The position numbers were made by a program, and so were the translations under genes. A stretch of DNA of 64,000 nt. It comes from Ruegeria_B marisflavi (lineage in GTDB: Bacteria; Pseudomonadota; Alphaproteobacteria; Rhodobacterales; Rhodobacteraceae). The notes beneath the pieces are model-generated. The model did no database searches and was not told the DNA's origin. It saw only the letters and a list, made by a program, of their open reading frames with translations. This document shows positions 41,669-51,293 of the stretch, piece after piece. Position 1 is the first letter of the stretch. The number at the start of each line of letters is the position of its first letter. Location: assembly GCF_025673445.1 (NCBI RefSeq), contig NZ_JAOVQN010000006.1:120543-184542 (forward strand). Direction: 5' to 3'.

Positions 41669-42697
41669 ATGGCAATCCTGCGCTACTCGATCTACCGGTT
41701 TGGAACCATGCTGCTGACGCTGTTGGTGGTGTCGGTTCTGGTCTTTATCATTATCAACCTACCACCGGGCGACTATCTCTCGAACCAGATCAACGAGCTC
41801 AAGGCATCGGGGCAATCCGCCGGTGTGGCCAAGGCCGAATTCCTCAGGAAAGAATACGCGCTCGACCGCGCCCTGTGGGAACAATACATGATCTGGATGG
41901 GGTTCATGCCCGGCCCACACGGGTTTTCTGGTATGATCCAGGGCAATTTTGGCTGGTCCTTCGAGTTTGATCGTCCAGTGTCTGAAATTGTCGGCGACAG
42001 CCTGTGGCTCACGGTGTTGGTCAACATGGCTGCTGTTGTCTTCGTCTACGCGACGGCGCTGCCTTTGGGGGTGATCGCTGCCGCCAAGGCGCGGACCTGG
42101 GCCGACTACACATCGGCTTTCGTGGGCTATCTCGGGCTTGCCACGCCGAACTTCCTGCTGGCACTGATCCTCTACTATTACGGTCGCAAGTACCTCGACA
42201 TTCCCATCGGCGGGCTGATGGACCCCGCCTTCGAGGGCCAGCCAATGAGCTGGGCCAAGATCCAGTCGGTGCTGGTGCACCTGATCGTTCCGACCATCGT
42301 GATCGGCACCGCCGGCGCCTCGGCGATGATGCAGCGGCTGCGCGCCAACATGTTGGATGAGTTAGGTAAACCCTATGTCGAAACCGCCATCGCCAAGGGC
42401 ATGTCGCCCAGCCGCATGCTGGCCAAGTACCCCCTGCGGGTCGCCTTCAACCCGTTCGTGGCCGATATCGGCAACCTGTTGCCCTCGATGGTCTCGGGTT
42501 CGGTTCTGGTCTCGGTGGTGATGGGCTTGCAGACCATCGGCCCGACCCTGCTGACCGCGCTGAAAACCCAGGATATGTTCCTGTCCGGCTTCGTGCTGAT
42601 GTTCGTGGCCCTGCTGACTCTCATCGGCACCATGATTTCCGATATCCTGCTGGTCATGCTTGACCCGCGCATTCGATACGAGGGGCGCGACGCATGA
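41669..42697 (+). CDS. ABC transporter permease (DppB/YejB type)
   Basis: A 342-residue inner-membrane permease with six hydrophobic helices, a large periplasmic loop after the first, and the EAA-type cytoplasmic loop ETAIAKGMSPSRMLAKYPLR that contacts the ATPase. It follows the binding-protein gene by 13 bases. Its last 4 bases overlap the second permease. The extended first loop is typical of the peptide/nickel permease family. Confidence 0.92.
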   Translation: MAILRYSIYRFGTMLLTLLVVSVLVFIIINLPPGDYLSNQINELKASGQSAGVAKAEFLRKEYALDRALWEQYMIWMGFMPGPHGFSGMIQGNFGWSFEFDRPVSEIVGDSLWLTVLVNMAAVVFVYATALPLGVIAAAKARTWADYTSAFVGYLGLATPNFLLALILYYYGRKYLDIPIGGLMDPAFEGQPMSWAKIQSVLVHLIVPTIVIGTAGASAMMQRLRANMLDELGKPYVETAIAKGMSPSRMLAKYPLRVAFNPFVADIGNLLPSMVSGSVLVSVVMGLQTIGPTLLTALKTQDMFLSGFVLMFVALLTLIGTMISDILLVMLDPRIRYEGRDA

Positions 42698-43845
42698 CCG
42701 ATCTTCCCGACGGGCGCTTTGTCGATGACGCGCCGTACGACCCACAGCAGTCGATTCTGGAGCTGGAACGGCGCGATCTGGATGCGCCCAACTGGCTCTT
42801 GGTCTGGCGCAAGTTCCGCACGCACAAGCTGGGCCTGGTTTCGGGCGTCTTTCTGCTCCTCAGTTACCTGTTGCTGCCGTTCATGGGGTTCATCGCCCCC
42901 TATTCGCCGAACTATCGGAACGCCGACCACCTCTATGCCCCGCCACAATCCGTGCGCTGGGTACACGAGGGCGAATTCATCGGCCCGTTCATCTATCCGA
43001 TCACTGCCGAGGCGGACCTGGAAACTTTCCAATGGAAATTCGTCCCTGACGAAAGCAACCCGCTTCGCATTCCGTTCCTGTGCGAGGGCGACAGCTATAA
43101 GCTTTTCGGCCTAATTGAAAGCGACACGCACCTGTTCTGCGCACCCGAAGGTGCGACCCTGTTTCTGTGGGGGTCCGACCGGCTGGGCCGCGACGTGTTC
43201 AGCCGCATCCTTTATGGCGCGCAGCTTTCGCTGACGGTAGGCCTTATCGGGATATCGGTATCGTTCTTCCTGGGCATCCTGTTCGGCTCGATCGCGGGCT
43301 ATCTGGGCGGCAAGACCGACTGGCTGATCAACCGGATGATTGAAATCCTGCGCTCGCTGCCGGAGTTGCCGCTGTGGCTGGCACTGTCGGCTGCAGTGCC
43401 GTCCAACTGGTCTCCGGTAGCCGTGTTCTTCATCATCTCGGTGATCCTGGGCATCCTCGACTGGCCGGGACTGGCCCGCTCGGTCCGGGCCAAGTTCCTA
43501 TCCCTGCGCGAAGAGGAGTACGTGCGCGCCGCCGAGATGATGGGTGCCAGTTCGGCCCGCGTCATCCGGCGGCACCTGCTGCCCAACTTCATGTCGCACC
43601 TTATCGCCAGCGCCACCCTGTCGATTCCGGCGATGATCCTGGGCGAAACCGCGCTCAGCTTCCTCGGGCTTGGCCTACGGGCGCCGGCAGTCAGCTGGGG
43701 GGTGATGCTGAACGACGCGCAGAACCTGGCAAGCATCGAGCTTTATCCTTGGACAGCGATACCGATGCTGCCCATCGTCGTGGTGGTGCTAGCCTTCAAC
43801 TTCCTGGGCGACGGGTTGCGCGACAGTCTCGATCCCTACAGCTGA
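42694..43845 (+). CDS. ABC transporter permease (DppC/YejE type)
   Basis: A 383-residue permease with an N-terminal cytosolic stretch, a first helix at about 50-70, a long periplasmic region carrying two Cys residues (CEGDSYKLF and LFCAPEG), then the transport domain. The EAA loop is EYVRAAEMMGASSARVIRRHLLPN. The long insertion before the transport domain is like YejE. It ends the importer operon and converges on the MscS gene, 22 bases away. Confidence 0.92.
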   Translation: MTDLPDGRFVDDAPYDPQQSILELERRDLDAPNWLLVWRKFRTHKLGLVSGVFLLLSYLLLPFMGFIAPYSPNYRNADHLYAPPQSVRWVHEGEFIGPFIYPITAEADLETFQWKFVPDESNPLRIPFLCEGDSYKLFGLIESDTHLFCAPEGATLFLWGSDRLGRDVFSRILYGAQLSLTVGLIGISVSFFLGILFGSIAGYLGGKTDWLINRMIEILRSLPELPLWLALSAAVPSNWSPVAVFFIISVILGILDWPGLARSVRAKFLSLREEEYVRAAEMMGASSARVIRRHLLPNFMSHLIASATLSIPAMILGETALSFLGLGLRAPAVSWGVMLNDAQNLASIELYPWTAIPMLPIVVVVLAFNFLGDGLRDSLDPYS

Positions 43846-43867
43846 TCAAGAAACAGACCCACCGGGA

Positions 43868-46213
43868 TCAGCGATCATCTTCCATCATGTCATCCAGCAC
43901 GTCCTCGTCGATGGCGGCCTGAACCGCCCCGGCAACGGCCTCTTTCTGTGCCGGTGTCAGGTTTTGGGCCTGTTCATCCGCTAGTCGCACGGTGACTTCG
44001 CGATGCGCGAATTTCACGCCTTCGCGGGCGAACAGGTGCCGGATTTCTTCGTAAACTTTCTTGCGCACCAGCCATTGATCGCCGGGCTTAGTCATGAACT
44101 TGACCCGGATGATCATCGCGGAATCCTGCATCTCGATCACGCCCTGTGACTTGAGCGGCTGGATGAAATTCTCGCCGATCACCGGATCCCTGAGCAATTC
44201 CTGCCCGAGGTTCTTGATAAGCTTGCGCACCTTTTCCACGTCGGTGTCATAGGTCACCCGCAGCGGCAGCTTCATGATAACCCAGTCGCGCGAGAAATTC
44301 GTCAGCACCTTGATTTCGCCAAAGGGAATAGTGTGCAGCGCTCCCAGGTGATGACGCAGCTGGAAGGACCGGACAGAGATCTTCTCGACAGTGCCTTTCA
44401 CATCGCCGATGTCGATGTACTCGCCCTTTCGGAACGCATCGTCGAGCAGAAAGAACGCGCCCGAGAAAATGTCACGGACCAGCGTTTGCGAGCCGAAACC
44501 TACCGCCAGACCAACCACACCGGCACCGGCAAAAAGCGGGCTGACGTTAATGCCGATCTCCATTAGCGCGATCAGCGCGATGGAGACCACCACCACAGCC
44601 AGAATTGCGCCACGGAACAGCGGCAGAAGGGTCGCAAGCCGGCTGGCGCTGGACACACCGCCCTCGTCACCCAGCTCACCTTCGGGGGTGTCCACGGTTT
44701 CCTCGGCGATCTTGCTGTCGATCCAGATGCGAAAGAAGTGAAAGACAATATAGCCAAGAAAGATGATGACCATTACGTCCAGCGCCCGGTCCAGCGGCAG
44801 GTCGCCGGTCCAATCCATATCCGGGTTCCAGATCAGCACCAGCGCATAGGTGCCAACCACAAATGCAAGGATCCCGGCGACCCGGCGGGCCAGGTCTTCG
44901 AAGCTGGCAATCGGATGGTTGCGATGGGTCGAGATGCCCCCCAGCGCGGTCTCGTCTGCCTCGGCCTGCGCCAGGGCTTCGTTCATCTGCTGCACTTTCC
45001 GGGTACGGTCGAAATACCGTTCGAGCAGATAGTTCATCGCCCCATAGGTGATGACCACCGACATGAAGATCCCGTAAGTGCCCGCCATCAGCGGCACCGG
45101 AATGGGGCGCTCCAGCACCAGGTCAAAGGCCAGCCGCAACCAGCTGTAGCTGACGTAGACTATCACCACCGGCGCCCAGCTGACCGAGACCAGCCGCAAC
45201 AGCCAGGATACCTCTTCCTTGCTCCGGTTGCCGCGGATCGCATTGGAAATCGCCCGGCCATTGAACAGGACCATCAGCAGGTTGCCCAAGGCGCCCACAG
45301 CGGTGAGCGAGCCGTAGACCATCGCATAGACGTTGTAATTCAGCCCGAAATCCGCGACCCAGGTGGAAAACATGACCGTGGAAATGTCATAGGCCGCCAG
45401 GGCAGCCGCCCAGATATAGAGCTGCTTGGCATCGCGATCGGAAAACGGCGGCAGCCGGTATTGGCTGAGATAGGGCGACAGCACCATGCGCCACAGATCC
45501 GACGCCGTACGGATCAGGAAAAACGCGGTAAAGATGGCGGTGGTGGTGAACTGGATGGACAGGTCTTCCATCCGGCCAAAGACCAGATATCCGATGATAA
45601 AGGCAAAGATCATCGCAAACAGGGTCCCGCCGACCCCCATCACGAACCGAAATACGAGGAACGGCATCTTTTCGCGATAGCCGCGCGGCGCCTCCTTGAT
45701 GCGCGACACCACATAGTTCCGTGCGATCCGCTTGCCATATATCTCGACCGACAACCAACGCCCGATGAGCAGCAGCACCAGATTGATGCCCAACACCTCC
45801 AGATAGGTTATAATCCGACCGTCCGGGCTGGTCTGGCGCAGGATGTACTGCACTTCGAAAACCGAATAGGGCATCGCGGCAAGGCGCGATTCCAGCGCCG
45901 CTACAAACTCCGACACCCGCGACTGCGCCTTCATCAGCTGCGAGCCGTCGCCCATCGGGTTGGCACTCGCTGCGCTGCCCTCGTCAGGCTGCGCCGCGCC
46001 GCTGGCACCGGCCACCCGCCCGGCGCTGTCGATCACGATGACCGAGGCCCCCGCCTCACTCGCCGAGCGGATCGCATCGGCCAGCGCCTGCTCGGACGCG
46101 GCAGCTTCGCCTTTGGACGAGGTATAAAGCGAAACCTGCGCTGCCGCCGGCGCGGAGATCACGCCCAGGACACAAAAGCACAACAGGCACAGTCGGAAGA
46201 TCAGGGATTTCAT
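43868..46213 (-). CDS. Large mechanosensitive ion channel (MscS family)
   Basis: A 781-residue channel with a signal peptide (1-25, ending APAAAQ), a periplasmic region, about ten membrane helices and the MscS core near the C-terminus. The core carries GINVSPLFAGAGVVGLAVGF and GSQTLVRDIFSG at about 545-580, with the small-residue pore helix. A beta domain and a coiled tail follow, ending in an acidic DMMEDDR. Long forms of this kind (MscK/YbdG/YnaI-like) release solutes under membrane tension. The start at MKSLIFRL opens the signal peptide. The frame extends 94 codons further without one. Confidence 0.9.
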   Translation of the reverse strand: MKSLIFRLCLLCFCVLGVISAPAAAQVSLYTSSKGEAAASEQALADAIRSASEAGASVIVIDSAGRVAGASGAAQPDEGSAASANPMGDGSQLMKAQSRVSEFVAALESRLAAMPYSVFEVQYILRQTSPDGRIITYLEVLGINLVLLLIGRWLSVEIYGKRIARNYVVSRIKEAPRGYREKMPFLVFRFVMGVGGTLFAMIFAFIIGYLVFGRMEDLSIQFTTTAIFTAFFLIRTASDLWRMVLSPYLSQYRLPPFSDRDAKQLYIWAAALAAYDISTVMFSTWVADFGLNYNVYAMVYGSLTAVGALGNLLMVLFNGRAISNAIRGNRSKEEVSWLLRLVSVSWAPVVIVYVSYSWLRLAFDLVLERPIPVPLMAGTYGIFMSVVITYGAMNYLLERYFDRTRKVQQMNEALAQAEADETALGGISTHRNHPIASFEDLARRVAGILAFVVGTYALVLIWNPDMDWTGDLPLDRALDVMVIIFLGYIVFHFFRIWIDSKIAEETVDTPEGELGDEGGVSSASRLATLLPLFRGAILAVVVVSIALIALMEIGINVSPLFAGAGVVGLAVGFGSQTLVRDIFSGAFFLLDDAFRKGEYIDIGDVKGTVEKISVRSFQLRHHLGALHTIPFGEIKVLTNFSRDWVIMKLPLRVTYDTDVEKVRKLIKNLGQELLRDPVIGENFIQPLKSQGVIEMQDSAMIIRVKFMTKPGDQWLVRKKVYEEIRHLFAREGVKFAHREVTVRLADEQAQNLTPAQKEAVAGAVQAAIDEDVLDDMMEDDR

Positions 46214-46466
46214 CAGGCAGGTTCCGGTCTTGGGATTGCCGGAGAGCCTATATAACTGTGGAACCGCGTTCAAACGGCAAGTTTCGGGCAATGATCGTCG
46301 CGTCGCGCCCTCTTCGACACCGTCAGACATCAGAATCGTGTTTTCAAGACAGTTTGATTTGACTAGTACGGTGCTGCCTGCGGACCGAGGGAAACCAGAG
46401 GGCAGCGACGACCGGAAGCGCCCGGCCGCCGGAATGACAGAAAACGAAAAAACCGGGTAGTCACGC

Positions 46467-47747
46467 ATGGCGCGCCATATCACACAGGACCGCATCGCCG
46501 TGCTCGGGTTGGGCTATGTCGGCCTGCCCCTGGCTCTGGGGCTGGCGCGTGCCGGATATCCGACCCTGGGGTTTGACACGGACGCCGCCCATGTGGCCGC
46601 CCTGCGGCGTGGCCATGATCGCAACGGCGAGGTATCAGAGGCCTCGCTGGCCGCGACGACCGCGACATTTTCGTGTGACGCATCCGATCTGGGCGACTGC
46701 ACGGTTTACATCATCGGGGTGCCGACACCGATCACCGATGCCAAGACCCCCGATCTGGACCCGCTGCGGGGCGCCTGCCGGATGATCGCACCACATCTCG
46801 CCCCGGGCGACCTGGTGATCGTCGAAAGCACAGTCTATCCCGGCGTCACCGAAGAGGTCTGCGGCCCGGAACTGGCCCGGGGCAGCGGGCTGGAGCTCTA
46901 TTCCCAGATCAAGCTGGGCTATTCGCCCGAGCGGGTGAACCCCGGCGATGCCGAACATTCGATGGAAAACGTGGTCAAGATCATCTCGGCCCAGGATGCC
47001 GAGACGCTGGACCGGGTCGAGGCGATCTATGCCCCGGTGGTCAAGGCAGGCGTGCACCGCGCCAGTTCCATCCGCACCGCCGAGGCCGCCAAGGTGATCG
47101 AGAACACTCAGCGCGACCTGAACATCGCGCTGGTCAACGAATTCTCGCTGATCTTCTCGCGCCTCGGCCTCGACACGCTCGAAGTGCTGGAGGCGGCGGG
47201 AACCAAGTGGAATTTCCTGCCGTTCAAGCCCGGTCTCGTGGGCGGTCATTGCATCGGTGTCGACCCCTATTACCTGACCTATCGCGCCGAACAGGCGGGT
47301 TATCACCCCAAGGTGATCCTGGCCGGGCGCCGCATCAACGACAACATGGGCCGGCATGTGGCGCAGCAGCTGATCAAGGCACTGATCGCGCGCCGGATCG
47401 ACCCGGGCCGCGCACGCGTGCTGGTTCTGGGCTTCACCTTCAAGGAAAACTGCGCCGACATCCGCAACACCCGCGTCGCCGACATCGTTTCCGAGCTTAC
47501 GGAATACTCTGTTTCGACAGAAGTGTTTGACCCATGGGTCGATGCAGGTACTGTGCGCAAAGAGTACGGATTGACCCCTGTGACCGCGCCCGGCAATGGT
47601 GTCTACGACGCCATTATTGTGGCCGTGGCGCATCGGGAATACCGTGAAATGGGAGCCGCGACCATTGGGGCCTTTGGCCGCCCGGGCGCTGTTTTGTACG
47701 ATATCAAGGGCGTTTTCCCAAAATCCGACGCTGATCTGAGGCTGTAG
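46467..47747 (+). CDS. Nucleotide-sugar 6-dehydrogenase (UDP-HexNAc type)
   Basis: A 426-residue NAD-dependent dehydrogenase that turns the 6-hydroxyl of a UDP-sugar into a carboxylate. The NAD motif GLGYVG is at 14-19. EAAKVIENTQRDLNIALVNE is the pattern of the WbpO/TviB (UDP-N-acetylgalactosamine or related) branch rather than UDP-glucose dehydrogenase. The nucleophile is Cys262 in GGHCIGVDPYY. It opens an eight-gene operon with a 9-base gap to the next gene, so the product glycan probably contains a uronic acid. The precise sugar is inferred. Confidence 0.93.
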   Translation: MARHITQDRIAVLGLGYVGLPLALGLARAGYPTLGFDTDAAHVAALRRGHDRNGEVSEASLAATTATFSCDASDLGDCTVYIIGVPTPITDAKTPDLDPLRGACRMIAPHLAPGDLVIVESTVYPGVTEEVCGPELARGSGLELYSQIKLGYSPERVNPGDAEHSMENVVKIISAQDAETLDRVEAIYAPVVKAGVHRASSIRTAEAAKVIENTQRDLNIALVNEFSLIFSRLGLDTLEVLEAAGTKWNFLPFKPGLVGGHCIGVDPYYLTYRAEQAGYHPKVILAGRRINDNMGRHVAQQLIKALIARRIDPGRARVLVLGFTFKENCADIRNTRVADIVSELTEYSVSTEVFDPWVDAGTVRKEYGLTPVTAPGNGVYDAIIVAVAHREYREMGAATIGAFGRPGAVLYDIKGVFPKSDADLRL

Positions 47748-47756
47748 ACGAAAGCA

Positions 47757-48971
47757 ATGCAGGGCGAGAGCAGAACACATCAGACCGTTCGTGCACCGCG
47801 GGTGATGCTCTACAGTCACGACACGTTCGGGCTGGGCCACCTGCGGCGCTGCCGGGCGTTGGCCGCAGCCATCACCAGCGCCGATCCTTCGGCCTCGGCG
47901 CTGATCCTGACGGGTTCGCCTGTCGCCGGGCGGTTTACCTTTCCCCGGCGCGTCGACCATGTGCGACTGCCCGGCGTGACCAAACGCTCGGACGGCTCCT
48001 ATGTCTCGCAGACCATGGGCATGGGAATTGACGATGTGACCAACCTGCGCAGCGACCTGATTTGCAGCGCGGCCAAACGGTATGACCCCGATATCCTGAT
48101 CGTCGACAAGGAACCGACCGGGTTTCGCGGCGAATTGCGCCCGACGCTGGAAATGCTCCAGGCCAAGGGGCGCGCGCGCCTCGTCCTTGGCCTGCGCGAC
48201 GTACTGGACGAACCCGAGGTTCTGGCCGCCGAATGGGCCCGCAAGGACGCAGTGACAGCCACCGAACGGTTCTATGACGAGATCTGGGTATACGGCTTGC
48301 GCTCGGTCTACGATCCCACAGCCGGGCTGCCGCTGAGCCAGGCGGCACAGGCCCGGATGCATTGGACAGGTTACCTGCGGCGCGACCTTGGACCGGTGGG
48401 CACCCCGCCGAAACAACCCTATGTGCTGATCACCCCCGGGGGCGGCGGCGACGGCGAAGCGATGGTCAACCTGGTCATGTCTGCCTATGAGCAGGACCCG
48501 GACCTGTCGCCGCGCGCGGTTCTGGTCTATGGCCCGTTCCTGTCCGGCGACACCCGGGCCGAGTTTGAACGGCGTGTCGCGGCCCTCGATGGCCGGGTGA
48601 CGGCGGTCGGCTTCGAAAGCCAGATCGAGACCCTGTTCGCGGGCGCCGATGGGGTTGTCTGCATGGGCGGCTACAACACGTTTTGCGAGGTCCTGTCCTT
48701 TGACAAGCGGGCGGTGATCGTGCCACGCACGGTGCCGCGCCTGGAACAGTGGATCAGGGCCAGCCGGGCCGAGGAGCTGGGGCTTGTCCGCATGCTGGAC
48801 GAGAGCCGCGACGGGCTGACGGTCGCATCGATGATCCGCGCCATCCGCAACCTGCCCAACCAGCCCTTGCCGAGCCAGGCGATCGGGGACGGGCTGTTGG
48901 ACGGGCTCGATTATGTGACACGCAGGGTCGATGCCCTGTTGCGCGGGGCCAAGGACCAAGCAGCGGAATGA
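47757..48971 (+). CDS. GT-B glycosyltransferase (COG4671-like)
   Basis: A 404-residue GT-B protein. The N-terminal domain opens with MLYSHDTFGLGHLRRCRALA and the C-terminal donor domain has GGGGDGEAMV and CMGGYNTFCEVLSFDKRAVIVPR. This resembles the predicted transferases of COG4671, which are related to MurG. A protein later in the same operon (51871) shares the GHL and GYNT motifs, so the two may form a pair. It overlaps the next gene by 4 bases. The donor and acceptor are unknown. Confidence 0.85.
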   Translation: MQGESRTHQTVRAPRVMLYSHDTFGLGHLRRCRALAAAITSADPSASALILTGSPVAGRFTFPRRVDHVRLPGVTKRSDGSYVSQTMGMGIDDVTNLRSDLICSAAKRYDPDILIVDKEPTGFRGELRPTLEMLQAKGRARLVLGLRDVLDEPEVLAAEWARKDAVTATERFYDEIWVYGLRSVYDPTAGLPLSQAAQARMHWTGYLRRDLGPVGTPPKQPYVLITPGGGGDGEAMVNLVMSAYEQDPDLSPRAVLVYGPFLSGDTRAEFERRVAALDGRVTAVGFESQIETLFAGADGVVCMGGYNTFCEVLSFDKRAVIVPRTVPRLEQWIRASRAEELGLVRMLDESRDGLTVASMIRAIRNLPNQPLPSQAIGDGLLDGLDYVTRRVDALLRGAKDQAAE

Positions 48972-50212
48972 CCGCCGATACCCCGAAACTGGCCGTGCTG
49001 GTCAAGGGCTGGCCGCGGCTGTCCGAAACTTTCATCGCGCAGGAACTGGTAGCGTTGGAAGAAGCCGGGCACGTGTTCGAAATCTGGTCGCTGCGCCATC
49101 CGACCGATGTGAAACGCCACCCCCTGCACGAGCGGTTGCAGGCCAAGGTGCGTTATCTGCCTGAATACCTGTATCAGGAGCCCGAGCGGGTCTGGCGGGC
49201 GCGCGCTGCTGCCCAGGTCCTGCCCGGCTATGCCGAGGCTTACCGCGTGTGGCGGGCCGATCTGGCCCGCGACCGCACGCCCAATCGTATCCGCCGGTTC
49301 GGGCAGGCCTGCGTTCTGGCCGCCGAACTGCCACCCTCGACACGCGGGCTATACGCGCATTTCATGCATACCCCCTCGTCCGTCGCGCGCTATGCGGCGA
49401 TCATGCGCGGCCTGCCCTGGAGCTTCTCGGCCCATGCCAAGGACATCTGGACCTCGCCCGACTGGGAAAAGGCCGAGAAGCTGAGCGCCGACAGCCATGG
49501 CGCCGCCTTTGGCGCGACCTGCACCGCGGTCGGGGCCGAACATCTGCGGGCGCTTGCCGACGACCCGAACCGGGTCGATCTGGTCTATCACGGGCTTGAC
49601 CTGACACGGTTTCCGGCCCCGCCCGAGCGGGGCGCACGCGCGGATGGAGAGCCGTTCAAGATGCTGTCTGTTGGCCGACTGGTGGAGAAAAAGGGTTTTG
49701 ACCGGCTGATCGCCGCCTTTGCCCTGTTGCCCGCCGGGCTGGACTGGCACTGGGTTCATATCGGGGGGGGCGGCGACAAGGCCGCGCTGGAGGCTCAGGC
49801 GCGCGCGGCAGGTGTGGCGGACCGAATCACCTGGCGCGGCGCCTGTGACCAGCCCGAGGTGATCGCGGCCATGCGCACGGCCGACCTCTTCGTGCTGCCC
49901 AGCCGCATCGCCGCCGACGGCGACCGTGACGGGTTGCCCAACGTGCTGATGGAAGCCGCCTCGCAACGTCTGCCGATCCTGACCACACCGGTTTCGGCGA
50001 TCCCCGAATTCATCACCGACGGCGTACATGGCACCCTGACACCGGACACGCCTGAGGCACTGGCCCAGGCGATTGCGACGCTGGCCGCCAATCCGGACAG
50101 GGCCGCAGGCATGGCCGGGGCCGCCCTCGCCCGGCTGCTTTCCGATTTCACCATGCCGCCCGGGATTGCCCACCTGTCCCGGCGCCTGACCGCGCTTTGC
50201 GACGCAGGCTGA
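48968..50212 (+). CDS. GT4-family glycosyltransferase
   Basis: A 414-residue retaining GT4 enzyme. The acceptor domain contains KGWPRLSETFIAQEL, an opening typical of exopolysaccharide transferases such as colanic-acid WcaL. The donor domain has SVGRLVEKKGFDRLI and the E-x7-E region DGLPNVLMEAASQRLP. The start overlaps the previous stop by 4 bases. It is likely to act on a lipid- or protein-linked glycan at the inner face of the membrane. Confidence 0.88.
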   Translation: MTADTPKLAVLVKGWPRLSETFIAQELVALEEAGHVFEIWSLRHPTDVKRHPLHERLQAKVRYLPEYLYQEPERVWRARAAAQVLPGYAEAYRVWRADLARDRTPNRIRRFGQACVLAAELPPSTRGLYAHFMHTPSSVARYAAIMRGLPWSFSAHAKDIWTSPDWEKAEKLSADSHGAAFGATCTAVGAEHLRALADDPNRVDLVYHGLDLTRFPAPPERGARADGEPFKMLSVGRLVEKKGFDRLIAAFALLPAGLDWHWVHIGGGGDKAALEAQARAAGVADRITWRGACDQPEVIAAMRTADLFVLPSRIAADGDRDGLPNVLMEAASQRLPILTTPVSAIPEFITDGVHGTLTPDTPEALAQAIATLAANPDRAAGMAGAALARLLSDFTMPPGIAHLSRRLTALCDAG

Positions 50213-50213
50213 C

Positions 50214-51293
50214 ATGGCCCGCATCGCCTTTTACGCCCCGATGAAATCGCCGCTCAGCCCGGTTCCTTCGGGCGACCGGGAAATGGCGCGCAACCTGATG
50301 CGCATGATCGGGGCACGCGGGGATGAGGTAGATCTGGTGTCGGAATTCCGCAGCCATGACAAGGCAGGCGATGCGGAGGTGCAGACACGCCTGCGGATCG
50401 AAGCGAAGGGCGAGATCGCGCGCCTGACAGGCGCGTTGCCCGGGGATTGCGCGCTCTGGGTGACCTATCACAACTACTACAAGGCGCCGGATCTGATCGG
50501 CCCGGCGGTCTGCGCCGCGCGCGGACTTCCCTATGTGCAGATCGAAAGCACGCGGGCCAACAGCCGCCTGACCGGCCCCTGGGCCGGGTTTGCGCGGGCG
50601 GCGCATGACGCCTGTGATGCGGCGCAGGTCATCTGTTACCTCACCGCCAACGACCTGATCACCCTGGAGCGCGAGCGGTTCGGAACGCAGGCACTGGTCG
50701 AACTGCCGCCGTTTCTGCCGCTGGACGATTTGCCGCCGAATGGCCCGCATGGCGGGCCGATCCTGACGGTGGGGATGATGCGCGCCGGCGACAAGCTGGC
50801 GTCTTACCGGCTAATCGCCGGAACGCTGCCCTATCTCGACGCGGGCTGGAGCCTGGAGATCGCGGGCGATGGCCCGGCGCGCGCCGAAGTCGAAGCACTG
50901 ATGGCCCCGTTCGGATCCCGTGTCCGGTTTCTCGGTCAGCTTGACAGGGAAGCGCTGCAATCGGCCTATGACCGCGCCTCGGTGTTTTTCTGGCCGGGCG
51001 TCAACGAGGCATTCGGCATGGTCTATCTGGAGGCGCAGGCCGCGGGCCTGCCAGTGGTGGCCCAGGACCGGCCCGGCGTGCGCGACGTGCTTTTGCCCGG
51101 CCCGACCTATCCTGCCCCAACAGAGGGTGCGGAGGCGCTCGCCGCGATGCTGAACCGGCTGCTACAGAATACCGAAACGCGGCGTGAGATCGGGGCCCAG
51201 GCCCGCGACCGGGTCGCTGACCGTCACCTTGCCAAAGCGGCCAGCGATATCTTCTGGCGGGCCGCCGGACCCTTGCTGGAGCGCAGCCGATGA
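50214..51293 (+). CDS. GT4-like glycosyltransferase
   Basis: A 359-residue GT-B protein with a donor domain marked by WPGVNEAFGMVYLEAQAAGLP, where the Glu pair contacts the nucleotide, then VVAQDRPGVRDVLLPG. The N-terminal part (MARIAFYAPMKSPLSPVPSGDREMARNL read in two parts) is the acceptor half. It follows the previous gene by one base and overlaps the phosphatase gene by 4 bases. The sugar is unknown. Confidence 0.87.
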   Translation: MARIAFYAPMKSPLSPVPSGDREMARNLMRMIGARGDEVDLVSEFRSHDKAGDAEVQTRLRIEAKGEIARLTGALPGDCALWVTYHNYYKAPDLIGPAVCAARGLPYVQIESTRANSRLTGPWAGFARAAHDACDAAQVICYLTANDLITLERERFGTQALVELPPFLPLDDLPPNGPHGGPILTVGMMRAGDKLASYRLIAGTLPYLDAGWSLEIAGDGPARAEVEALMAPFGSRVRFLGQLDREALQSAYDRASVFFWPGVNEAFGMVYLEAQAAGLPVVAQDRPGVRDVLLPGPTYPAPTEGAEALAAMLNRLLQNTETRREIGAQARDRVADRHLAKAASDIFWRAAGPLLERSR

